Shown one piece after another: positions 8,379-15,152 of a stretch of 16,849 nt of DNA. The notes beneath the pieces are model-generated. The model was not told where the DNA came from. It did not search any database and worked only from the letters and a program-made list of their open reading frames with translations. The stretch comes from Candidatus Sumerlaeota bacterium (GTDB lineage Bacteria; UBP6; UBA1177): positions 1 through 16,849 of the forward strand of contig SLGQ01000346.1 of assembly GCA_007136595.1 (NCBI GenBank). Reading direction: 5' to 3'. The position numbers and the translations under genes were made by a program. Each line of letters begins with the position of its first letter. Within the stretch, counting starts at the first letter, position 1.

Positions 8379-8760
8379 TCTCTTTTATGAAGTTGACAAA
8401 CTCTTCAGAAGGGGTTCCGGGAGTAAAAACAGCCTGCACTCCATTTTCCTTAAGAAAAGGGATATCGCTGTCAGGAATTACTCCGCCACCGAAAACAAGT
8501 ATGTCCTCTGCACCTTTTTCTTTGAGGAGTTCAACAACTTTTGGAAGAAGAGTGTTGTGTGCTCCTGAAAGTATTGACATGCCGACAGCATCAACATCTT
8601 CCTGAATAGCAGTGTTTACAATTGATTCAGGAGTCTGGCGGAGACCAGTGTAAATTACTTCCATACCTGCATCTCTCAGTGCTCTTGCAACAAATTTTGC
8701 TCCCCTGTCATGACCATCAAGACCCGGTTTTGCAATAAGAACCCTTATTTTTCTACTCAT
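8359..8760 (-). CDS. mcmB: Methylmalonyl-CoA mutase, B12-binding (C-terminal) subunit
   Basis: The 133-residue protein is a free-standing cobalamin domain. It carries the base-off/His-on signature DGHDRG (D15, H17, G20), in which H17 replaces dimethylbenzimidazole as lower cobalt ligand, then SIL (62-64) and GGGVIP (91-96). It corresponds to the C-terminal domain of single-chain mutases and must pair with the catalytic subunit encoded directly upstream. The start is backed by TAGGAGGG, which includes the mutA stop codon, 9 nt from that gene. A split mutase is common in archaea and many bacteria. Confidence 0.94.
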   Translation of the reverse strand: MSRKIRVLIAKPGLDGHDRGAKFVARALRDAGMEVIYTGLRQTPESIVNTAIQEDVDAVGMSILSGAHNTLLPKVVELLKEKGAEDILVFGGGVIPDSDIPFLKENGVQAVFTPGTPSEEFVNFIKENVRKDG

Positions 8761-8769
8761 TTTGCCCTC

Positions 8770-10425
8770 CTACAGAACAACTGATTCTTTGTGTTCGCCA
8801 AAAACTTCCTGCATCGTTCCTGCAATTTCGCCGAGTGTGGCATAAACTTTTACTGCTTCAAGGATTTTAGGCATAAGATTGTCTGACCCTTGAGCTGCCG
8901 CTTTTATTTCGGCAAGTTTTCTTATAACGGCATCGTTATCTCTTGAAGATTTTACATCATTGATCTTTGCTATCTGGGAAACCTGTATTGAACGGTCAAC
9001 TTTAAGAAGGTTGGTTGGCGGTTCTTCTTTCATCTGGAACTTGTTGACTCCCACAACCACTTCTTCACCTTTTTCAACAGCTACCTGATAGTGATATGCA
9101 CTATCCTGGATTTCCTGCTGTACGAACCCTTTTTCTATGGCTTCTACCATTCCGCCAAGCTCATCAATTCTTTCAATATATTTCCTTGCCTTTGCATAGA
9201 TGCTGTCAGTGAGAGCTTCAACGAAGTAGCTTCCCGCAAGAGGATCTATCGTATCAGCTATTCCGCTTTCGTGAGCCACTATCTGCTGAGTTCTTAAAGC
9301 TATGCGGACACTTTCTTCTGTCGGAAGAGCAAGTGCTTCATCACGGCTGTTGGTGTGGAGAGACTGGGTCCCTCCAAGAGTTGCGGCAAGAGTCTGTATT
9401 GCAACTCTCACTATGTTGTTGTCAGGCTGCTGAGCAGTGAGAGTGCAGCCGGCAGTTTGAGTGTGGAAACGGAGCATTTGAGACTTAGGATTTGCAGCTT
9501 TAAAGCGGTTCTTCATCACTTCCGACCAAAGTCTTCTTGCTGCTCTGAATTTTGCCACTTCCTCAAGAAGGTTGTTATGAGCATTGAAAAAGAATGAAAG
9601 TCTCGGAGCAAAAACATCAACATCAAGACCTGCTTTTATCGCCGCTTCAACATAGGCTATACCGTCAGCAAGGGTGAATGCAACTTCCTGAACTGCATTT
9701 GAACCTGCTTCACGAATATGATATCCCGAAATTGAAATTGTATTCCACTTTGGAACATTGCTTGCACAGAATTCAAAAATATCTGTGATAAGTCTCATTG
9801 AAGGTTTCGGCGGGAAACGGTATGTTCCCCTTGCAATGTATTCTTTGAGGATGTCATTCTGGATAGTTCCATTCAGCTTATCTGCCGAAAAACCCTGTTT
9901 TTCTGCAACTGCGATATACATTGAAAGAAGTACCGAAGCAGTTGAGTTTATCGTCATTGAAGTTGAAACATCGCCCAGAGGAATGCCGTCAAAAAGTATT
10001 TCCATATCTTTAAGCGAATCAATTGCAACTCCGACTTTTCCAACTTCTCCGTCACTCATCGGATGATCTGAATCGTAACCGATCTGTGTAGGAAGGTCGA
10101 AAGCTACTGATAAACCAGTCTGACCTGCTCCAAGAAGATATTTGTATCTTTTATTTGATTCTTCAGCAGTTCCGAAACCTGCATACTGACGCATTGTCCA
10201 GAACCTTCCACGATACATTGTGGGCTGAACACCACGGGTAAAAGGATAGCATCCGGGGAAACCTCTTGTCTCAAGGTAAGCCGATCCCCCTTCTTCGGGA
10301 CAGTAAACAGGCTCCACGGTTTCACCGTAAGAAGTTTTAAACTCTTTTTTTCTCTCAGGAAACCTTGAAACAGACTTGCCATGCACTCCTTCGCGCCATT
10401 TGTTGAATTCATCTCGAATAGTCAT
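8770..10425 (-). CDS. mutA: Methylmalonyl-CoA mutase, catalytic (N-terminal) subunit
   Basis: This TIM-barrel subunit of adenosylcobalamin-dependent methylmalonyl-CoA mutase interconverts succinyl-CoA and (R)-methylmalonyl-CoA. The reading frame extends to an ATG at 10458, but that codon has no ribosome site. The ATG at 10425 (MTIRDEFNKW, 551 residues) has GAGAGG 9 nt upstream, so I use it. Landmarks are QPTMYRGRFWTMRQYAGF, GYDSDHPMSDGEVGKVGVA, IQNDILKEYIARGTYRF, SISGYHIREAG and GGTQSLHTNSRDEALALP. Residues equivalent to Propionibacterium Y89 and R207, which select methylmalonyl- over isobutyryl-CoA, are kept as Y81 and R199; Q189 and H236 match active-site Q197 and H244. It ends before the B12 domain. 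First gene of an eight-gene operon. Confidence 0.95.
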   Translation of the reverse strand: MTIRDEFNKWREGVHGKSVSRFPERKKEFKTSYGETVEPVYCPEEGGSAYLETRGFPGCYPFTRGVQPTMYRGRFWTMRQYAGFGTAEESNKRYKYLLGAGQTGLSVAFDLPTQIGYDSDHPMSDGEVGKVGVAIDSLKDMEILFDGIPLGDVSTSMTINSTASVLLSMYIAVAEKQGFSADKLNGTIQNDILKEYIARGTYRFPPKPSMRLITDIFEFCASNVPKWNTISISGYHIREAGSNAVQEVAFTLADGIAYVEAAIKAGLDVDVFAPRLSFFFNAHNNLLEEVAKFRAARRLWSEVMKNRFKAANPKSQMLRFHTQTAGCTLTAQQPDNNIVRVAIQTLAATLGGTQSLHTNSRDEALALPTEESVRIALRTQQIVAHESGIADTIDPLAGSYFVEALTDSIYAKARKYIERIDELGGMVEAIEKGFVQQEIQDSAYHYQVAVEKGEEVVVGVNKFQMKEEPPTNLLKVDRSIQVSQIAKINDVKSSRDNDAVIRKLAEIKAAAQGSDNLMPKILEAVKVYATLGEIAGTMQEVFGEHKESVVL

Positions 10426-10440
10426 TTTATCAAACCTCTC
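10426..10440 (-). promoter_or_regulatory. Ribosome binding site that sets the mutA start
   Basis: On the minus strand GAGAGG (10440-10435) is followed by a 9-nt spacer and the ATG at 10425. The in-frame ATG at 10458 has no purine-rich site before it, so this element argues for the shorter protein. Confidence 0.6.
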
Positions 10441-10483
10441 AAATAATTGAACGAACATTATCTGTCAGGCGATTTTATAATTC

Positions 10484-10512
10484 TAATAATAAATTGCAAA
10501 AAAAACTGACAA
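10484..10512 (-). promoter_or_regulatory. Weak candidate promoter for the mutA-mmdB operon
   Basis: On the minus strand TTGTCA (10512-10507, 5/6 to the -35 consensus) precedes a T-rich stretch and TATTAG (10488-10483) at 18-nt spacing, or TTATTA at 17. The -10 match is poor. It overlaps the opposing radC promoter, so the two units may compete. No cobalamin riboswitch fits in this gap. Confidence 0.3.
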
Positions 10513-10521
10513 TTCTATAAT
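10494..10521 (+). promoter_or_regulatory. Candidate sigma-70 promoter for radC
   Basis: TTGCAA (10494-10499) and a perfect TATAAT (10516-10521) are 16 nt apart. Transcription would begin near 10528, about 48 nt before the radC ATG. Confidence 0.55.
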
Positions 10522-10537
10522 CAAACTGGAATTTGAT
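10520..10537. repeat. Small inverted repeat at the radC promoter (possible operator)
   Basis: ATCAAA (10520-10525) and TTTGAT (10532-10537) form a perfect 6-bp inverted repeat around a 6-nt centre. It touches the end of the -10 box and spans the predicted start site, where a repressor could act. In AT-rich DNA a repeat this short can arise by chance. Confidence 0.3.
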
Positions 10538-10575
10538 ATTTGTGTTTTTGAGTTCACGGAACGAAGGAGAAAAAA

Positions 10576-11241
10576 ATGAAGCAGATCAGCGAACTTTACA
10601 AAGATGACAAACCAAGAGAAAAGCTTGTTAAATCAGGTGCTTCAGCTTTAAAAAACAGAGAACTTATCGCTCTTATCCTTGGTAGCGGACAAAAAAACTT
10701 TCCACTTATGACGATCTCAAAAGCGATAGAATCTGTGCTGGAAAAGGAGGGTATCGATGCAGTTAACATAGAAAGGTTAAAAAATATAAAAGGTATCGGG
10801 ATAGCAAAAGCAGCACAGATAGCTGCATCTTTTGAGCTTGCTAAAAGATTTCTTGTTGAACCTGATAAATTTAAAATTACCGGACCCCGTGATATTTTCA
10901 CACTTCTTCAGCAATATTGTAAAAAACAGCAGGAACATTTCGTAGCAGTAACTGTTGACGGTGCAAACAATGTCATAAATTCAAGAGTTATTTTCATAGG
11001 GACACTGAACCAGTCCATTGTCCATCCGAGAGAAGTTTTTGCTCCTGCTTTTACTGACAGAGCCGCCGCAATAATAATTGCACACAACCATCCATCCGGC
11101 AACATTGAACCTTCATTTGATGATATCGCCATGACAAAAAAACTGACCGAAGCAGGAAGCATACTTGGAATTGAAATCCTTGATCATGTAATAATTGCTG
11201 ACAAGAACTACTATTCATTTAAAATGAACGGAAAACTTTAA
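10576..11241 (+). CDS. radC: RadC family JAMM/MPN domain protein
   Basis: The protein has 221 residues. An N-terminal helix-hairpin-helix region (about 66-92, with LKNIKGIGIAKAAQI) is followed by a C-terminal MPN domain. That domain has the JAMM zinc signature HNHPSGNIEPSFDD: H170, H172, S180 and D183 in HxHx7SxxD spacing, with E120 a likely upstream acid. RadC was named after an E. coli radiation phenotype later traced to another gene, so its role in DNA repair is not established. AAGGAG lies 7 nt before the ATG. It is the only plus-strand gene here, divergent from the mutase operon and convergent with degQ. Confidence 0.93.
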   Translation: MKQISELYKDDKPREKLVKSGASALKNRELIALILGSGQKNFPLMTISKAIESVLEKEGIDAVNIERLKNIKGIGIAKAAQIAASFELAKRFLVEPDKFKITGPRDIFTLLQQYCKKQQEHFVAVTVDGANNVINSRVIFIGTLNQSIVHPREVFAPAFTDRAAAIIIAHNHPSGNIEPSFDDIAMTKKLTEAGSILGIEILDHVIIADKNYYSFKMNGKL

Positions 11242-11255
11242 AACGCAAAAGCGTT
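11242..11255 (-). terminator. Weak hairpin between degQ and radC, possible degQ terminator
   Basis: AACGC and GCGTT form a perfect 5-bp stem around a 4-nt loop, 62 nt past the degQ stop and directly after the radC stop. On the minus strand it is followed by the T-rich TTAAAGTTTT, so it could end degQ transcripts. On the plus strand no T run follows. The short stem makes strong termination doubtful. Confidence 0.35.
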
Positions 11256-11317
11256 AAGTCGTTGTGAAAAACAAGGAAGCCGCCCCGTTAATGGTGAATG
11301 GAAAAAATAATGTCAGA

Positions 11318-12721
11318 TCATTTGTTGATAACTACGAAGAATTCTCTACCTTTTCTGTTTATAAGCAGAAGAACTGAATTGGATTGTCCTATTATTTTAG
11401 AAGCCTCTTCCACAGATTTTACCCTCTTACGATTGACAGCAACTATGACATCTCCCGGAACAATTCCGGCTGAAGCGGCAAGAGATCCCTGCTCAACTTC
11501 TGAAACAACGATCCGGTTCTTTTCCATTGAAAGTGTTATTCCCAGATCGCCCTGAATAATGCCGCCATCAACATCAGAAATATCAAATTTAAAATCTTCT
11601 GAAAGAACCACATGTCTTCTCAAAGTTTTTCCGTCCCTTATTATTTCTACCGGAATCTTTCTTCCAAAGGCACTGAATGCAACAAGGTTTCTGAGCCTTG
11701 AAACAGTGTCAACAGATTTACCGTCAAATTTTACGATCACATCACCCTGCCTTATCCCGGCTTTTTCGGCAGGACTCCCATTGGCGACACTGCTTATGAG
11801 AACTCCCGACACATTTTTATCAAGACCGAGATGCTCCTTTAAACCGTCGTTTAAATCCTGTATTGTAACACCCATCTGTGCTCTTCTTATCTCTTTGCCA
11901 TCTCTAAGCTGATCAGTTATAGCTTTGACCATATTTGAAGGAACAGCAAAACCTATCCCCATATAACCGCCCGATTTTGAAAAAATAGCAGTATTCATTC
12001 CGATAACTTCACCGCTGGTGTTCATAAGAGGACCACCGGAATTCCCGGGGTTAATAGCTGCATCTGTTTGTATGAAATCTTCATATTCAGTTACATTCAT
12101 CCCTGATCTCCCTTTTGCAGACACTATTCCGAAAGTAACTGTCTGGGAAAGACCGAAGGGATTGCCTACCGCAATGGCAAAACTTCCAACTTTGATCTTG
12201 TCTGAATCTGCAAACTTCAGAGCTTCAATTTCACCTCGTTTGAAACCTTTTATCCTTATAAGACCTATATCTGTCTGGGGATCTGTTCCGACAAGCTCAC
12301 CTTCATAAACTTTTCCGTTTATTGTAACTTCGATTTTATCAGCTCTTGCGATCACATGATTGTTCGTTACGACAAGTCCCTCTCTTGCATCAATTACAAA
12401 TCCGGTTCCCATGGATTGTCTGTTGGGATTGTAGGGCTGTCTTGGCTGCCCTCTGAAACCGAATTGTCTGAAAAACTCAAAAAACGGATCGATCTGCTCT
12501 CTTCCCCTTACAGTCCGCTCCGTTTTAATTGAAGCAACACTTTTGTTTGCCTTTTCGCTTATCTTCATTATCTCCTGTTCAAGAGACCGCATATTGCTGC
12601 TTGTTGTAACAGCTTCGCTCACCGCAGTACCTGAAGGTACGATCATAGATGACGCATTGACAATTAGTGATGCCGTTAAAATTGTTACAAATGAAAAAGT
12701 TAATACTTTAAGAACTCTCAT
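11318..12721 (-). CDS. degQ: Periplasmic serine protease, DegP/DegQ (HtrA, Do) family
   Basis: The protein has 467 residues. A signal peptide or N-terminal anchor (about 1-24: MRVLKV, a hydrophobic stretch, NASS) sends it out of the cytoplasm. The trypsin-like domain carries the full triad: H122 in TNNHVI, D151 in PQTDIGLI and S228 in NPGNSGGPL. Two PDZ domains follow at about 285-375 (with AEKAGIRQGDVIVKFDGK) and 385-465 (with AASAGIVPGDVIVAVNRK). Such proteins degrade or refold misfolded envelope proteins, and two PDZ domains fit the DegP/DegQ class rather than DegS. A strong GGAGGTG precedes the ATG. It sits 72 nt after the HIT gene, and I found no convincing promoter in that gap. Confidence 0.94.
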   Translation of the reverse strand: MRVLKVLTFSFVTILTASLIVNASSMIVPSGTAVSEAVTTSSNMRSLEQEIMKISEKANKSVASIKTERTVRGREQIDPFFEFFRQFGFRGQPRQPYNPNRQSMGTGFVIDAREGLVVTNNHVIARADKIEVTINGKVYEGELVGTDPQTDIGLIRIKGFKRGEIEALKFADSDKIKVGSFAIAVGNPFGLSQTVTFGIVSAKGRSGMNVTEYEDFIQTDAAINPGNSGGPLMNTSGEVIGMNTAIFSKSGGYMGIGFAVPSNMVKAITDQLRDGKEIRRAQMGVTIQDLNDGLKEHLGLDKNVSGVLISSVANGSPAEKAGIRQGDVIVKFDGKSVDTVSRLRNLVAFSAFGRKIPVEIIRDGKTLRRHVVLSEDFKFDISDVDGGIIQGDLGITLSMEKNRIVVSEVEQGSLAASAGIVPGDVIVAVNRKRVKSVEEASKIIGQSNSVLLLINRKGREFFVVINK

Positions 12722-12793
12722 AATTCACCTCCGCAATAACATTTCACACCATACAAACAATCAATTAATTAAAAATATTTCAATCAGGAGCAA

Positions 12794-13132
12794 TTATAAA
12801 TTTCTTAAAGGTTCCCCGGCAAGAATATGCATGTGGAAGTGAGGTACAAGCTGTCCGGCATCTTTTCCGCAGTTTACGGTGAGTCGATATCCGGTTCCGG
12901 CAAAGTTTTCGTTTTCCGCAACAGTTTTGGCGACACTGAATATCGAAGAAAAAAGTTCTCCGTCATTTTCTGTCACATCATTGACCGAAGCTATATGTTT
13001 TTTAGTGATAATAAGAAGATGTTTTTTATACGCAGGGCTTATATCCCTGATAACTATGAAGTTTCCATCTTCATAAACTTTGTCCGACGGGATATCCCCT
13101 TTGATTATCTTGCAGAAAATACAATCATTCAT
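12794..13132 (-). CDS. HIT family nucleotide hydrolase (HinT-like)
   Basis: The 112-residue protein is the normal size for HinT. NDCIFCKIIKGDIPS at the start has the zinc-type C4 and C7, and the histidine triad is PHFHMHILAG with H98, H100 and H102. H100 is the expected nucleophile. HinT proteins cleave purine nucleoside phosphoramidates and aminoacyl-adenylates; the physiological substrate is not clear. GGAGG lies 9 nt before the ATG. The gene follows the P-type-ATPase-like gene by 15 nt, so the two are probably cotranscribed. Confidence 0.93.
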   Translation of the reverse strand: MNDCIFCKIIKGDIPSDKVYEDGNFIVIRDISPAYKKHLLIITKKHIASVNDVTENDGELFSSIFSVAKTVAENENFAGTGYRLTVNCGKDAGQLVPHFHMHILAGEPLRNL

Positions 13133-13147
13133 TGTTGTTATCCTCCT

Positions 13148-14527
13148 TTATTTCGCTTTCCTTTTCTTTATATAAAAAACATAAAAAACTGTAAAAACAA
13201 ATGAAAACATTACAGATGATGCTGAAACCTGTGGTATTTTCAAACCCATTGAAGCTGAAAAAAGAGAAAAAGCAAACGGTATCGACACAATGATAATCCC
13301 CTTGAAAAACTTATTTTTCAAAGAAGAAGAAATAATTACAAGGTTTAAAATCGTTGCAACAAAAGGCTTGACAATGAAAATATCTCCAAAAGACTTTTCC
13401 CCTTCTCCCCAACATGCCAAATGGGAAACCGTATCGATCTTTTTTGAAGAAATTATAAGATCATTTTCTCCCGAAGCCGCTTCATCCAGATTTTCAACAG
13501 TCAGACAGCATTCTTTCCATAATTCCGGATCATTGGCACCGGCAATAACCGAATCGATCTTGAAGCTGCTCTTTACAGCTTTTAAAATGTCGGAATTAGA
13601 TTGTGCCGTAATTTTATCAATGACATAGTACCCTATAAGCCTACTGTCCTCTGCAAGTGCAATAAAAGATCTTTTATCACCATTTTCGGGAAGAATTATA
13701 TCTCCTGTTTTATAAACTCCCGCTTTTAACATTACGCTCAAAGGTGCCATGGCAAGGGTCGATCCATTGATCTTTTTAGTGAAAAGTTTATTCTGTTTAA
13801 GTTGTCCCGCATATTCTTTTGATTTTCGTGCGACCTCGTTAAGTTGCTCAACTTTTTCAAGAAAATATTCAGGAGTAACGCCCTTTGCTGTTTCAATTCC
13901 GGAAAGGTTGAGATGGGGAAGGTTCAGATAGTCATCACTGTCAAAGATCAACCTTTCTATTTTGCCCCCCTTATTAAAAAGGTTGAGATTGTTCAGTATC
14001 ACAGATACAGCCGCAGTAGATATGATAAAGTTTACAAAAAGGGCAAGGATCATAAAAAGAGGTGCCGGAGAATAAATTGAAAGTGCCAGATAAATTGCCG
14101 ATTCAATGTCACCTTTATGAAAAAAATGGATCGCTGAAAAAAATGCTACTGAACAGAGAATGAGAAAACATCCCTTCGCCACATAGATGTTTTCCAAAGG
14201 AGTTGCAGCCTGTTTCCCGCTTTTAAAAAGAAATGTCGATAAAACCGTGAACGGGATTATTCCTGTAACTTCCCAGCCGGAAGGACCACCTTTGGAAGAA
14301 AGGTATGCGGAGAAAACAAACGGCAGAAACACATATATCATAATGGAGGGAGACTTCCAGAGTCCTATTGTGAAAAGCTTGTAAAGAGCAAACAGGTATG
14401 CCGGAGTAAAAAGATATATTCCCCCCGGGTATCCGGATCTTTTAATAAATATAAAAAACACAAGATACACGGCATAGGCAAAAAAGGAATAAAGAAAAGC
14501 AGTTATATTAAAATTAAATTTTTTCAT
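13148..14527 (-). CDS. Putative catalytically dead P1B-ATPase-like membrane protein
   Basis: I know no named family for this 459-residue protein. Hydrophobic helices fall at about 8-28, 37-55, 60-76, 85-102, 117-136, a long one at 143-178, then 407-428 and 433-453, with a soluble region at about 182-400. That is the 4+2+2 plan of metal-transporting P1B ATPases. Local likenesses follow the same order: SPAPL (153-157) for the metal-site CPC[A/S]L; KGGKIERLIFDSDDYLN (186-202) for KGG..LE.L..FDKTGTLT, with D196 at the phosphorylated Asp; KSKEYA for SEHPLA; AGAND (329-333) for TGDN; and GEGEKSFGDIFIV before TM7 for the AD.(V/L)L stretch. The actuator domain with TGES is absent, replaced by about 14 residues. 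Transport activity is therefore unlikely. Homology is inferred by eye; a new membrane family is the alternative. Confidence 0.55.
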   Translation of the reverse strand: MKKFNFNITAFLYSFFAYAVYLVFFIFIKRSGYPGGIYLFTPAYLFALYKLFTIGLWKSPSIMIYVFLPFVFSAYLSSKGGPSGWEVTGIIPFTVLSTFLFKSGKQAATPLENIYVAKGCFLILCSVAFFSAIHFFHKGDIESAIYLALSIYSPAPLFMILALFVNFIISTAAVSVILNNLNLFNKGGKIERLIFDSDDYLNLPHLNLSGIETAKGVTPEYFLEKVEQLNEVARKSKEYAGQLKQNKLFTKKINGSTLAMAPLSVMLKAGVYKTGDIILPENGDKRSFIALAEDSRLIGYYVIDKITAQSNSDILKAVKSSFKIDSVIAGANDPELWKECCLTVENLDEAASGENDLIISSKKIDTVSHLACWGEGEKSFGDIFIVKPFVATILNLVIISSSLKNKFFKGIIIVSIPFAFSLFSASMGLKIPQVSASSVMFSFVFTVFYVFYIKKRKAK

Positions 14528-14543
14528 TATTATACCATCAGAA

Positions 14544-15152
14544 TTAAAATATTTCGGGAGAACCTTTCCCCTCTCTTACAACTTCATATTCATCTTCGTT
14601 AAGTCTTATTATGGTGGTAAGTTCAGGATGAACATAGCCGCCGTCTATCACAAGATCAACATGTCCAAGCCAATCAGGATTATCATCTTCGGGGTCATTG
14701 AATTCGGCACCGTCTTCACTTGTGGCAGTCGAAACAACTATCGGCTCACCCATCAACTCAACAAGCGCCTCCGTAAATTTGCTTTCGGGAATTCTTATGC
14801 CGACCTCTTTTCTGTTCTGAAGCATTATCTTGGGAATATCTTTGCTTGCATTCAAAATAAAAGTATATGGACCGGGAAGGCATCTTTTGAGCAAGTTGAA
14901 GTGTCTGTTATCAAGATCCGTATATCTGGCTATCTCGCTTAAATCCTTGAAAAGCAAGGAGTAATACTTCCTTTTTTTCGTCTGTTTTATCCGGTTAAGT
15001 TTATCCAGCGCACCTTTTTTACCTATTTTGATCGCCAGAAAATAAGAGGTATCTCCCGGCATAAGGACAACGCCTCCGTTTTGAAGAACTTTAGCCGCCT
15101 TTTCAACTACTCTGCCTTGAGGATTTTCAGGGTGAACAACCATTTTTTCCAT
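14544..15152 (-). CDS. YciO/YrdC/Sua5 family protein
   Basis: This 202-residue protein has the YrdC-like fold. It shows GGVVLMPGDTSYFLAIKIGKK, a basic KQTKKRKYYSLLFKDLSEIARY segment in the nucleotide/RNA-binding position, CLPGPYTFILNASKDIP, VGIRIPESKFTEALVELMGEP and VVSTATSEDG near the end. LPGPYTFIL plus the KDLSEIA segment resemble YciO more than YrdC/TsaC, and the length matches YciO. Sua5/TsaC makes threonylcarbamoyl-AMP for tRNA t6A; YciO's role is less certain, so I give no symbol. Its ATG overlaps the upstream stop as TAATG. The segment GIRIP and the final REG are kept, suggesting an active protein. Confidence 0.87.
   Translation of the reverse strand: MEKMVVHPENPQGRVVEKAAKVLQNGGVVLMPGDTSYFLAIKIGKKGALDKLNRIKQTKKRKYYSLLFKDLSEIARYTDLDNRHFNLLKRCLPGPYTFILNASKDIPKIMLQNRKEVGIRIPESKFTEALVELMGEPIVVSTATSEDGAEFNDPEDDNPDWLGHVDLVIDGGYVHPELTTIIRLNEDEYEVVREGKGSPEIF

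Noticed and set aside
10459..10575. Cobalamin riboswitch upstream of the B12-dependent mutase
   Set aside because: The gap is too short for a complete B12 aptamer and no B12-box-like sequence is visible on the minus strand.
12722..12793. Promoter for degQ in the gap after the HIT gene
   Set aside because: TTGAAA and TTGATT are present, but no -10-like hexamer lies at an acceptable distance with a sensible leader. degQ may be read through from the upstream operon.
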